Assembly (NCBI GenBank): GCA_003049465.1
Contig: PYSS01000088.1
Coordinates: 1-64,000, forward strand
DNA: 64,000 bases
Source of the DNA: Magnaporthiopsis rhizophila
Taxonomy: Eukaryota; Ascomycota; Sordariomycetes; Magnaporthales; Magnaporthaceae
Direction: 5' to 3'
Made by a program: the position numbers and the translations under genes. Shown in pieces: positions 13,121 to 24,230 of this stretch. A model generated the notes under the pieces. The model was not told the origin of the DNA and did not search any database. It was given only the letters and a program-made list of their open reading frames with translations. Numbering within the stretch: the stretch's first letter is position 1; every line of letters begins with the position of its first letter.

Positions 13121-15299
13121 AGCTTAATTTTATAATTAAATGGTCCGTATTTCGGTAATACCAATTTTAAATTTTTTTGGAACAATTTCCAGTATTTATG
13201 GTATTTTTCAGAAATATTTTTAAGTTTATTTTTGATAATTTCCTGCTTGTTAGGCCTATTTGCGTTTATATTTATTAATATTTCGGTTAGTGCGGTTTGT
13301 TAGGGCTAATTGCCATATTTTGCTGCCATTGCGGCTATTTTTTCTGGCGTTCGATTTTTATTATCCGGGGCCTGTAATTATTGGGCTTTTTTACTGGTTA
13401 ATAGTAATTTTTTTTATTAAATTTGTTCGGTAATCCAATTTATTAAAGGATTATACTTTTTAAGCTATAAAAAATTTAAAATTAAATTTTCCCCTTTTAT
13501 ATTTATAATATCCAGGGTTATTTTGCAGGTTTTTCCTAAAAGTTGAAATTTAAATTGATCAATTTTAGTATCGATCCTTCCTTTATTAAATATAATTAGC
13601 TTTTATTCCATTATTATAAGGTTATATGGTTTTTTTTTCTGATACGTTGGAATACTGTACCTTTTTATCGTTTTTGGTGAAAAATAATTTTTTTGGGCTT
13701 TATAATTGATTATAATTTTTATTTTTCGTTTTTTTCAATATATTATCGTTTTGATATGTTCGTACTGATCGTTAATCGTTATTATTAGGGTTTTTGCTGA
13801 TTATTATTATTTTACCCGTGCCTTTTTTTTGGGTGGATTTTTTAGTTTTTTATTTGGGGTGCCTTTTTCCGGTCCCCGGTTATTTTTGTTAAATGGACGA
13901 ATCTATTTGTCCAGGTTTGTGCTTTTTTTTTCTGTGGATTTTGCATTTCGGTTTTCCGTATATTCAATATATAAAAATTTTTGCTATGCATATTATAAGG
14001 TACGCTGGTAATGGTTTAAAAATTGCTGTAAAACTTTTATAGCCTATTTTTGCTATTTATTATTTCGGAAACTGGTATTTTTATCGTGGGTATTGCACTG
14101 ATTTTTTTTTTTTTTGTGAAAAAAAATTATGCTTTAGTTTTTTGGTTATATATTATTTATAATTATTATATAAATATTTGGCCCAAAATAATTTGTTATA
14201 ATATTCTGTATTAAGGTCCATATTTTTGTGGTTTAATACATATGGCTGTGTTAACCGTTAGTTCAGGTTCGGGATTTTTTCGAATAATGCCCTATAATAA
14301 ATAACCGATTGGTTATTTTTTAACCAATCCAGGGCCTTTTTATTATTATTTTGCGCTGGTTTTTTGCGTATCAAACCGCCGATAAGTTTGGGCTAATCCC
14401 AAAATTATCGGTTTATTTCCAGAAATTTAAATAAAATATACGCTTTTTGTACCTTTTTTTTTGGTTATAAAGGGTTATTTTCCCATATCGATTAATTACT
14501 AATCGAGGTTTTGCTGAAATTTTTTAAAATCGATTATATATTATTTTTTGCTAAATTTTTTGTTATTGGGGCCCGTTTTTACAGTTTTCCAAAATCCTAT
14601 TAGGTTCAGCTTTTTTTTCTGGGCTTGTAATAAATGCGTTTGGCCCAAAGGTTGTTCCATTTTTGCATTTGTATCCGTATTTTTCTCAGGATTATTAACC
14701 AAGGTATCCGATATGCCTTTATTTCGGGCTAATTTTTCGAGCTCCCTGTTTTGTTTAGCAAATTTTTTTGCTATTGGTATACAGTTGCTATTGCACCTGA
14801 TTTTTTCAAATTTCCTCGAAACTTAAACCGCTGTATTGTTTTTTTTTCGAATATTATAAGGTTGGTAATAATACTAACCTTTTTTTTATTATTAATCTGG
14901 GGCCGACCAATTTATTATATTATAGCAAATTATTATTTGGGGTAATACCCTATGGCATTTTTATCGGAGCAATAAATTATACAGTTTTTGTCAAAATAAT
15001 AGGTTTAGCTGAACAATGCTCCGGGGCACAGGTTTTTAATTATTATTTGTCCAGCCGTTTTGGGTAATTCCGGGGTTATAAATTTGTAATTTTTTGGTAT
15101 ATTTTTTCGATATAAAACGGTTGCCTATTGCTTTTTTTGCAGGCAATCCTTTTTAACGTGCCTTTTTTTTATATATTTGAAATATTTCCCGTTTTTTGGG
15201 CTTTTGAACCTAATATGCTTTTATTTTTTGTACTGGTGTATAGCTTTTGCGCTAAAATTTATAAATCCAAAATGCGTACCGTAAATTATGGATTATTAT

Positions 15300-16060
15300 T
15301 ATTTTGCCTTTTTCTGGTTAGCTTTGTTATTTTGCACTATTAGCTTGGCTTGCTGGGCTTTTTTTTAAGGTATTATTTGTATAATTTATTATTAATATGT
15401 ACGGCCATAATAATATAATTAATAAAATTTTCAGGTTATTCCTGTTTGAATAATTTATTTTTCATATTATTCTTTAACCTTTGGTAAAGCTGGGTTATTT
15501 TGGTATTTTTCGTCCAGTTAAATTTATTAATAAATTGTTAAAATTTGAAAATATAAATTGATATGGGGCCCTTTTGCCGGAGCTAAAGCAATTTTTTTTC
15601 GGCCACCCATTTTTTATCGACCTGTCCGAAAATTTTGGCGACCTTTTTTCCGAACTTTTCAAAATCGGCAAATATTAGTTTGGTTTTTTTTTTGGATTTA
15701 TTATGCCCTTTTAAATAATTGGACCAAATGGGTTCGAATTAATCCTTAATTTTATTATCCAAATGTATAGCTGTATAGGTAATTTTTTATTTTTCCCGTT
15801 AAAAATGGTTTCGATAAAACAAAAAATACCCTTTGCATTTGGTTAAGAACATTTTAATTTTGCCTTTTTTTTTATTATATTTGTTAGGCGAGGGGAATTT
15901 ATAGGATTTAACAGCAATATAGGGTTCGGTTTAAGCTTTTTTAAATTTTTCGATTTCCGCAATAAATGCTTATATAGCCGCCAAAAAATTACTGTATAAT
16001 TTGCCGGCAATAATAATATTTTCGGATTTTTTGCCAATGATTAATATAATTGCTACTGTT
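15300..16060 (-). pseudogene. gag remnant of element 1
   Basis: Capsid-type gag next to the 5' LTR. The segment at 16037-15843 is the mirror of 45343-45537 of element 6 and remains open in an alternative frame. The gag frame itself is broken by stops. The identification comes from alignment by eye with the element 4 and element 6 gag regions. Confidence 0.6.
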
Positions 16061-16098
16061 TATTATTTTTGGTAAATACTAAACAGGATTAATCAAAA

Positions 16099-16579
16099 TG
16101 TTACAAATGGTTTTTTGCTTTTAGGGTAAGGTATGTTAAAAAAGGTATTAAGCAGTACGGTTTTCATAAGGTTGCTTTGTGCTGGGAACTGGGGTGGTAA
16201 TAAAAGTTTCGATTATTTGCTTAAAGGGGTGCTTTGGAGCTAATTTAGGTTAATTGATACCGAGGCCTTAATTAAAATTATTTAATACGGTAAAAAACTT
16301 TTGCTTTATATACCTGCGATTTTTCCATATTTTGTTTGTGCTATGTTTGTTATGGGTGATATATTGTAATTTTTTTGATCGAATATATTAATCTTGCGTT
16401 AGCCGTGATATGTTTATCCCCGATATATCACGCTTATTATTGATCCTGGTAATTATGTGACTGCCTTTGTTAGTATGGCTTCGGTTATTTAGCCCCTGGC
16501 CTTTATAACTGCGGGGTAAAGGCGTTTTGCTGGGGGTTAGCCCCAGCCCTTCTGTCCCCTGCCAGCTGTGGTCGTAACA
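16099..16579 (-). repeat. 5' LTR of element 1
   Basis: 481 bp. The outer (right) end is intact (gctgggggttagccccagcc ... ggtcgtaaca) and the inner end is RIP-mutated. Around 16390-16440 it contains an inverted repeat (cgtgatatgtttatc / gatatatcacg), part of the subfamily-specific U3 block. Confidence 0.94.
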
Positions 16580-16787
16580 GCCAGCAGCCTTATAAAACAG
16601 CCAGTTTGGCACAGACACGCCGCTCTTGCTAATTATAAACATTTTTCAGGCCTAGCTCGACGAGTTCGGCCAGTGCACGCGCGGTAACATCCACTTGTGG
16701 TCGCAGTCGTGAAGGGGCCATTATATGCCAGACATTAACCAGGAGTATAAAAACCCCGGCAACTTTATCGGCAAGAGGCAGCAGCAC
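16580..16787. other. spacer between element 1 and the copia solo LTR
   Basis: About 200 bp of GC-balanced sequence carrying no recognised gene or repeat. It starts with the second gccag duplication of element 1 and is not visibly RIP-mutated. Confidence 0.6.
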
Positions 16788-17072
16788 TGTTGGGATCAAT
16801 GCTGATTATAATGAGGGGATCGGTAACAATAAGATAAGGAGCCTGCAGGGTAGGTGCAGGGTAGGTAGTTGTATTAAAAGGATAGGTCCATAAGAGCATG
16901 AAGAACATAAGGAAGAGGAAATCTCTCCTGGATCCCTTGGAGGGATAGGCCCTATATATACACGTTTGGCATGGCCCGTGGCTAGCCCGTGGCTAGGCCG
17001 TTGGCCTGCCTGTGGCTAAGCTTGTGGCCTGCTGTAATACTTGGATGCATATATATAATATATGCACCAACA
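16788..17072. repeat. copia-type solo LTR
   Basis: 285 bp running from TGTTGGGATC to GCACCAACA, the TGTTGG...CCAACA termini typical of Ty1/Copia LTRs. It is flanked by a perfect 5-bp duplication agcac (16783-16787 and 17073-17077). No internal sequence is present, so it is a solo LTR left by LTR-LTR recombination. It contains a TATA-like ctatatatac near 16950 and a short repeat gcagggtaggt twice near 16842-16865. Confidence 0.85.
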
Positions 17073-17180
17073 AGCACGAATGAACGGCGAAACCCTAAGA
17101 TTTTGCAAACACGGGCACATTTTAAATTTTAAAGCCTACGGTAAATATACTTATAATAATAATCTCTTATCCGACAAGCG

Positions 17181-17310
17181 TGGTCATGGCACAGCAGCTG
17201 GGTACTAGGTTGGAGATTTGTTATTGCACGAGGAAGGAAAGTTTGCTGGCCCCGTAAGGGGCCGGCGGATCACTGGCTAAATACAGGTCTGCAGGCTCGG
17301 TCCCGTGACA
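17181..17310 (-). repeat. solo or fragmentary LTR of the element 5 family
   Basis: 130 bp on the minus strand, matching the 128-bp LTRs of element 5 at 28032 and 43145. It shares gggaccgagcc, cctgtatttagccagtgatc, a cagcaaac variant, and cccagctgctgtgcc. It is GC-rich and not RIP-mutated. No matching 5-bp duplication flanks it (aagcg versus gttgt), so it may be a recombined remnant. It ends 22 bp from the stop codon of the aldo-keto reductase gene and probably lies in that gene's 3' untranslated or terminator region. Confidence 0.8.
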
Positions 17311-17332
17311 GTTGTAGCTTCCGCTGGGTTGA

Positions 17333-18450
17333 TTACAGCTCCGCAGTGTCGCTATACCCGGTGAGGAAGGCTGGGAAGCCCCTTTCGCCGCGCACATTCG
17401 CCTTCTCGACTTCGGCCCGGATGCGCTTCTCCTCCTCGGGCGAAAGCTGGACTCGGACGGCGCCGACGTTTTCCTCAAGGTACTTAATCTTCTTCGTGCC
17501 TGGGATGGGAATAATGTCGTCACCCTGGGCCATTAGCCAGGCAAGAGCGAGCTGGGCGGGAGTGCATCCTTTTTCGCTGGCCATCTCTTTAAAACGTTCG
17601 ACGAGCTCGAGGTTTTTGTGGAAGTTTTCGTCGCTATAACGCGGTAATATACGGCGCATATCGGCGGGCTCGAAATCGTCGCGCGAACGGAGGGCGCCGG
17701 TGAGAAACCCGCGACTGAGGGGCGAATAACAAACAACGGAAACGCCCAATTCACGGGAAACAAGCAGCAGGTTAGTACCCTCGGGCCCTTCAATGGCCGT
17801 GTCCCAAGGGTTGTACTCCATTTGGACAGCGGCGATAGGGTGGACGCTATACGCGCGGCGTAAGGAAGTCGAGGAGCATTCGGAGAGGCCGATATGACGG
17901 ACTTTGCCCTCGCGCACGAGCTCGGCCATGGCCCCGATAGTCTTTTCGATAGGCACCTTCTCGCTCAGGCGGTGGACGTAATAAAGGTCCACGTAGTCGA
18001 CACCGAGGCGCTTAAGGCTTGATTCGATAGAAGCACGGCAATTTTCGGGTGAACTATCGACGGTGGCACCGCCAGCGCCGGGAACGATGCCGAATTTGGT
18101 AGCCAGGAAAATATCTTGGCGGCGCTCCGGGTGCAGGCGGATCCACTTGCCAATCAGGTCCTCCGAATCGCCGTAAACGTTGGCGGTGTCCCAGTTGGTG
18201 GCCCCGAGCTCCCAGGCGCGGTCAAGGACGGCCAGCCGTTCCTCGTCGGTGCTGGCAGCGCAGCGTTGTTAGTTAAACCGTAAACACTTGCCAGGGGGTA
18301 GCAGGGTCGCGGCGGGGGTAGAACGGGAGCGGACACGCACCCGACAGCACCGTATCCGGTGCTCAAACCCATGGTGCCGAAACCAATGGCGGCGACCTCG
18401 GGGCCATCCTTGCCAAGGCGGCGGGTGGGCAGCTGCACGGGAGGAGACAT
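17333..18450 (-). CDS. aldo-keto reductase (YakC/AKR13-like), intact, two exons
   Basis: A cytosolic NADPH-dependent oxidoreductase of the AKR superfamily (TIM barrel), reducing aldehydes or ketones; the substrate is unknown. Exon 1 is 18450-18341, the intron 18340-18252 (GTGCGT...CAG with a TTTAACTAAC branch site) and exon 2 18251-17333, giving 342 codons, a normal length. It begins MSPPVQLPTRRLGKDGPEVA and shows the family entry motif GFGTMGLS. The tetrad is complete: Asp58 and Tyr63 (NWDTANVYG), Lys89 (LATKFG), His130 (YYVHR). NADP-binding motifs IPIPGTKK and YSPLSRGFLTG are present. The start is the ATG in front of the conserved N-terminus. No stop or frameshift is present and codon use is GC-rich, although RIP-mutated transposons lie on both sides. 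A short LTR adjoins its 3' end. Confidence 0.93.
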
Positions 18451-20027
18451 GGTGAGTCTTGGTTGGACGTTTGTGTTTGCTTGGTGGAATGGAATGCGAA
18501 GTTTAGGCTCTGGGGCTCGTCCGGAATTGAGCGTCGAGGTAGCAGGCATGATTGCGCTCTTTATACTCGAGCACCCAGCGCAGTGCCGGGGCGCCGGCAT
18601 GGTGAAAAAATCCGGCAACCAAGCTTCGTCGTGGAGTTTACCTCCTTTAAATCCTAATTCCGGCCCTGGACCAGGCCCGGTACATGGCACTCAGATGCAA
18701 GTGGGAAGCGGGCGCCATACGCGCGTTTATGCGTTAATTAAAACTGTCCCAAACAGTGTTCACCTTAAAAAGTAGGAGTAGTGGAGGTTAAACCAAAAAG
18801 GCGCAACACCGTGCCATTGCTATTACGACTGCCTCACCGGGGTCCTACTAAGAAAGAAAACGGGCGGCCACGCTGTGGAAAGTAATTTGAACGAGGTAGT
18901 AACGATGGTCGCCGCCTCGGTCCTGGTCTTCCGCGTCTTGATCCGCTGGCACTCCAGTTCGTACAAGCTCGTGACCCGGCAGCAACAGCGCAGCGTGGTC
19001 CCACCCTGTGGAGGCGGCGGAGAAGCCGCAGCAGCGTCACTGCAACAACGCAAAGGAAGCGCATGACCTGGCGGGAGAGCAGCCAGTGCAGCATCCTCGA
19101 CGATGGGATCACGGGGAGGAGGAGGAGTATATTTAACATCAATAGGTCGGGATCTACCAATCCCTGCCTCCCAAGGGGCATATGACGTGCTAGCGCTATT
19201 TAAGCTAGACATTAAGCTACACGTTGCTATCCGGCGGCTAATAAAGGTAAACCCGAAGGCACACGGAGGTCGGGCCGCATTCTGGCGCTCCTTGTTAATG
19301 AGCGGGCAATCGGCAATAAAGCGTATATATATATATATGCCGGGGCGTTATAAACCGCTGCGGATGGTAATGTTACAAGGGTGCAATGCAGGCTTGGAGG
19401 GGACATCTCTATTAAAGCTAATAATTTGTTTATGGCCTTAAGAGATGCTTAAGGAGATAGGTTCTCTAAGGAGGATTTAGGAGGATAGCAGGGTTTATAT
19501 AGGCCGTGTGGGGGTGGCCCGTGCTAGGGGCCCTGGTCGTTGCCCCGCGATGCTGGAAGGCTGATTGGCCGCACTATTTCCAACGACTGGTCCGGCCTGC
19601 CCGGCCGTCTTGGTGCCTAAGGCCGGCCGCTGGTAACCTCCGTGTGATATAATCCCCCTTCTTTTAAGGGCTCGCCCCAAGACCCGTTCCTAGCCTCGTT
19701 TCTGCTTTTTCCGAGGCGGCCCTCTTTTAGGCATCCTTGTTGCTGATTCGGTTGCTCCGGCTTAGGGAACCCTTTTATCCCGGGGCTTGTCCGGGTGCCA
19801 TTGATAAAAAGAGATAATTTTCACTTTGGTTTTATTGCTTAAGAAATTATCCCATAATTCTTATATTTTATTTTCTTTTTTGGGGTAGCCTTTTTATTTA
19901 ATATGGTAAAGGACTTTATTTCGTGGGCTGATTATAAAATTTTTAATTTTATTTATATTATATTTTATTTTTATTAGGAGAGCCTCTTATTATATCTGGT
20001 TAAGGTCAGGTTGGGCCTATATGCTTA
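18451..20027. other. gene-poor spacer upstream of the aldo-keto reductase
   Basis: 18451-18770 should contain the reductase promoter and 5' leader. 18823-19212 holds overlapping open frames on both strands over a GC-rich, low-complexity stretch; the longest is 129 codons on the minus strand, with a Pro-rich segment and Cys-Cys repeats. I recognise no family and cannot say it is coding. A TA microsatellite lies at 19324-19338. 19370-19800 is GC-rich with repeats of ccgtg/ggccc and a TATA-like tttatatagg at 19492. From 19810 it becomes AT-rich. None of this matches the transposons here. Confidence 0.5.
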
Positions 20028-20072
20028 AGTCAGTGCACCCCCTGTCCGGTCACCCCCCTGTCTAGCCACCTT
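20028..20072. repeat. left terminal inverted repeat of pogo copy 2
   Basis: About 45 bp, starting AGTCAGTGCACCCCCTGTCC. Within it the motif CACCCCCTGTC occurs twice (gcaccccctgtccgg, then tcacccccctgtctagcc), so the TIR is an internal tandem of two ~19-bp units. It pairs with 44368-44412. Confidence 0.85.
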
Positions 20073-20421
20073 GCACGGGCCCGATCACCACCCAACGTAA
20101 TGCATTTAACTGCTATTTCCTACCCCTATTTAACTAACCTCGATACAACTGTATATAAATTCCTGATCAAAATTTTCAGCTGTTTCAGATACTGTACTGT
20201 GTGCCTCCTCAACTTGCCCCCTTACTTTTGCAATGCGCCGTATATCCACAAAAATCTCGTTAGGATCCAGGGCAACCCTCCTTTTTTTGCAAAGCCGCTG
20301 TGCCTCCAATTCGGCCTTTAACCGCCTAATTTTTTGCAGGGCCTCAGTTAGTTCAAATTTACGCGCCTCGTAGCCTTTTTGGATTTTCCGAAAGAAAAGT
20401 CGGGCCGTAAAGCTTGCTGGA

Positions 20422-20880
20422 TATTACAAACGGTTCTCTGCTCCTAGGGTAGGGTACGCTAGGAGAGGTATTAAGCAGTATGGTTTCCACAAGGTCGCCT
20501 TGTGCTGGGAACTGGGGTAATAACAAAAGTTTCGAATGCTTGCCCAAAGGGGTGCCTTGGAGCTAACTTAGGTTAATTAATGCCGAAGCCTCAGTTAAAA
20601 TTACCTAATACAGTAAAAAACCCTTTTTTATATACCCGTAAATCTTTATACCATATTTGTGCTATATTTATTATGTTTATAACGAACATATCACTGTGCT
20701 ATATTTGTTATATTTATAACAAATATATTATTATGCTTAGGTAAATATTTAATTATATAATTTTTTATTTAATCCTGGCCTTAATTATGCAACCTTTGGT
20801 TTTTTATAATTGCAGGATAAAAGCGTACTGCTAAAGGTTAGCCTTAGCCCTTTTGTTTTTTGCCAGTTATGGTTATAATA
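20422..20880 (-). repeat. 3' LTR of element 3
   Basis: 459 bp, identical in length to its partner. The outer (left) half is intact (ggttctctgctcctagggta) and the inner end is ggttataata. Confidence 0.95.
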
Positions 20881-21674
20881 TCAGGTTTCCTTTTTTAGGC
20901 CAAATCCTTTTAGCCATACCTGCAGCCCCGTTTTTTTTGTTAATAATAAATATTTTTTTTCTTTACCTTTTCCCGTTCCCTTTTTTTTAACAAAATGTTT
21001 GGTTGGGTGTAAAAGCATAAACCGGCATTTTTAACCGTCCGTTGGGATAATTTTTTTGCTTTTATTATTTTATTTCCCGTTATTATGCCTTTTTATTTTA
21101 ATTATAAGGCCGACGGCCTTATTTAGTGCGATACGTTTTTTTGCAACCGATTATGCTGTGAACGGTGCGTTTATTTTGGTTATTTCCGTTGTAATGTTTT
21201 GGATTTGTTATCCGAGTACCTTTTTATTTATAATATTTAGCACGCCCAGATAAAAAAAAAGTTAAAAGCTGCAAAAGAAAAATATTGGTTAATAAACGCA
21301 AAAATCGAGCATTTTTGCAAACAAAAAAAACAGTGGTATAAAAAACTAACCTATGCAATCCGCCGCAGGATCAGCAGCATTAAAAAGCTGGAGCAGGTTA
21401 AGCAAAAAAAGGCCGAAAAAGCGGTTATATAAGCTTTTATTATACCCCCAAATTTGCTGGCTCCCAATTTTTTTTTATTATTTCCGAACTGGGCCAATTA
21501 TAGGGTTAATTCTAATTTTAATCTGTTAGCCCTATTTTAATCAGATAAATTATTTTGGTACAGGCATTTCGAGCCGAAATCCGAATTTTGGTACTGGTAT
21601 TAACTTTTTTCCAAAAGCTTTTTGCTGGTATTTTTTAAAAGTTTTTGGCGTACCTTTTAGGTTTATTTTTTTTT

Positions 21675-21878
21675 TTAAATATTTTTTTCAATTTTGTACC
21701 CTGCCCATTTAACCAAATAATATTTGGTTCCGTTAATAATATTTTTATCCAAAATTTTTTTAATTTTGTACTTTTGTTTTGGGTCGATTTTTATTAATTT
21801 GTTATTTTTAAACCCTGGTAATGCTGGTTTAAGCAAATCGATATAAAAAATTGGATAATTATATATAATTAGTAGCAA
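21675..21878 (-). pseudogene. chromodomain of element 3 integrase
   Basis: The best preserved chromodomain in the window. The minus strand reads DPKQKYKIKKILDKNIING followed by TKYYLVKWAGYKIEKNI. This matches the chromodomain consensus (E.EKIL......YLVKWKGY...NTWEP), including the aromatic Y and W used for methyl-lysine binding. It lies at the C-terminus of integrase, where chromoviruses carry it. Upstream, the integrase frame is broken by stops. Confidence 0.88.
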
Positions 21879-22199
21879 TTAAAATTTGTAATTAATATTG
21901 GAAATTTTTTTTAAAATTTTAAATAATCCCAATTTTTATAATTTAATTTATTATTTAATTATTTTATTTTAATATTATATCGAAAAAAATAAATATTATT
22001 CTTTTTTTTAAAAATTAATTTTTTGATTTTTTTTTATTGGTTTATATAAATATGCGCTATTATAATTTTTTTAATTTTATTTGGAAGTTTTTGTGCAGTT
22101 TGGTAAGTTTTTTTACCTGTATTTTTGCTGTTAAGGTATATAATTTTGCCCTGGATTTTTTATATATCGTAAATATATATTTATAATTTGTATAAAACG

Positions 22200-24230
22200 G
22201 TATAATTCCTATATTTTTATGCACTAAACTGTTATATACAAATTAAGTTATAAAAAATAATTGTACCCAGTTATTTTATTTGTAATTAATAAAATAATAT
22301 AAATATTATTTTATGGTTTGATTTGTTTGTTTTATTTGTTTATCCGTTTAAGGATAATAAATTGTAAAAAAAGCATATTTTGCACCTAAATTTGCTATAA
22401 ACTGCTTTTAAAACTTGTTATTAAACAGTTTATTTCGGTTTAAAATTATATAATTTAGCATTTTATATTTTATAATTATATTCCGGATAAAAATATAAAT
22501 TAAATTTATAACCTTTGTGTTTTTTTTTAAATAATAGGTATATAATATATTTGATAAATTGGTCGATTATTATTATAATATTACTGTATTAAACGTTTAT
22601 AAAGGGTTTTTTTAATTTGGATAGCCCTGTAACAAAATCTGCCGTAATTTTTTGCTATATTTTGTTAAATACTGGCAAAAGTTATAATAATCCATAAGGT
22701 TTATACCTGTTAATTTTGTTTTTTGCACAATTTTTGTAATTTTTAATTGCATTTTATATTTCGGTATAAATTTTTATAAACCTGTGGTGCTACCGAAACT
22801 TTTTCCAGGTTTTAACAATTTTCTGGTATCCGTTAATTATTTGGTTATAAATTTGCTGGATTTTTTTTGGGGTTCAATTTTTTTGCCGGGTTATTTTGGC
22901 TAATGCCCGCTGCGCCAGGATCAGGGATCTGTTTGGTTTTTTGGCCAAAATTATGCGTATTTTTGGTGGTATATTTATCTGATAGTTTAATTAACGGTTT
23001 AAGGCGTTTGTTTGGCCGTTTTTTAACCTTTTTTTAACCTTAATTCGAAGGTTATAATTTTAAAGGAACTAATTTTATTGGATTTATTTTTTGTTTAGCA
23101 TTTGGCTAATGGTGAATTATAATAGGTTTTTATAATTGGTGTATATTATAATTTGGTAATTAGTTTTGCACAAATATATTTTTCATTTTTTCAAAGCTTT
23201 AATAATAGCGAAAAGCTTTTTATTATAAATTTGGTAATTTAGCTTTGGTTTATTTAATTTTTGCAAAAAAAATGCGCAAAAGTATAGCTTTTTTTGGTTA
23301 TTTTGCTGTTTTAACTGCTTTTTAATAGCAAAATCCAATATATTGATTTTAACCTCAAAGGGTTTTTTTGGATTTGGTATTGCTAATACCGGTGTTTGGA
23401 TAATAGCTTTTTTTAGCAACTCGAAAGCTATTTATTTTTATATTTCCCAATAAAACTGGGTATTATTTTTGGTGAAATCTGTAAATAATATAGCCTTTTT
23501 GTTAAAATTTCGGATAAATTTTCGGTAAAAATTTAAAAATTTCAGAAAATCTCGTATTTTTTTAACCGTGGTAAATACAGGCCAATTTTTTACTGCTTGT
23601 ACCTTTTTGGGTTTTATCCGAACTTTTCATTATTTGATAATAAATCCGAGGAAAACTACCTTTAGGAAATGCTATGTGCATTTATTCGGGTTAACCAGAA
23701 GCTTTGCATTTTGCAGCTTTTGCAGTATTTTATACATGTATTGTTTATATTTTTTTAGTATTTTTGAAAAAATCAGGATATTATTCAGCTATGCAAAAAC
23801 GAAAATATCGAGATATTTTTGTAATACGTGGTTAATTATTTGTTAAAATATGGCTGGTATATTGATACATTCGAAGGTTATTACTAATAATTTGAAAATT
23901 TCAAGCTTGATTCGAAAAGCAGTTTTTTATTTATCACCCTTTTTAATCCTTAGCAGGTTATAAGCTTTGCGTAAATTTAGGGCTATAAATTACCAATTTT
24001 TCCCAAACCTATTTTTAAGCTTGTTAATTAAGGGTAAAAAATATTGATTTTTTATTATTTTCTAATTTAATAAACAGTAATTAATATATATTTGTTTTTT
24101 TTTGTTTTTTTTAAAAATAAATAAAATTTTATATCCCACAAAAAAATCAGAAAATTTGATAAATCCTTTTTTAACTTTTTCTTTTAGCTATTTTTATAAC
24201 AGTTTTTTTTGCCAAGGGTTTAATCGATAC
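22200..24230 (-). pseudogene. RT, RNase H and integrase remnants of element 3
   Basis: RT on the minus strand spans about 24230-23530. Its active site near 23795-23775 reads LNN after a stop, where the functional form is YLDD. RNase H at 23419-23183 is still open for 78 codons: PNPKKPFEVKINILDFAI (catalytic Asp in the family's NASDFAIG pattern), then FLQKLNKPKLNYQIYNKKLF, matching KLN.AE.NYEIYDKELLAI. Integrase follows at about 22860-22200. The domain order supports Ty3/Gypsy. Confidence 0.85.

Larger units (their letters stand above)
1924..16584 (-). mobile_element. Ty3/Gypsy chromovirus, element 1 (host of nested element 2)
   Basis: A full-length LTR retrotransposon, minus strand. It is bounded by 481-bp LTRs (1929-2409 and 16099-16579) and a perfect 5-bp target duplication gccag (1924-1928, 16580-16584). 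Without element 2 and its duplicated gtggt its interior is about 6.39 kb. Gene order on the minus strand from the right is gag (about 16040-15300), protease region, RT (about 13110-12410), RNase H (about 12350-12050), integrase (from about 11740, interrupted, resuming at 4340) and C-terminal chromodomain (about 3480-3260). It is heavily RIP-mutated with many in-frame stops and cannot be autonomous. A poly-purine tract on the minus strand adjoins the left LTR at 2410-2425. Confidence 0.92.

Noticed and set aside
18823..19212. Overlapping 115-129 codon ORFs with Pro and Cys runs
   Set aside because: Open on both strands over low-complexity GC-rich DNA, without a motif or exon structure; listed only as spacer content.
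19371..19640. Possible solo LTR starting tgttacaagg with ggtaa on both sides
   Set aside because: The putative right end (ggccgct) lacks the CA terminus and no partner copy is seen; the 5-bp match may be chance.
7545..23846. Recurring hydrophobic ORFs beginning MVNTGQFF/MVNIGQFF (7545-7823, 12425-12820, 23568-23846; mirrored at 48784-48497)
   Set aside because: They are antisense to RT at the same place in each related element. Hydrophobicity comes from reading T-rich sequence; they are shadows of pol, not a gene family.
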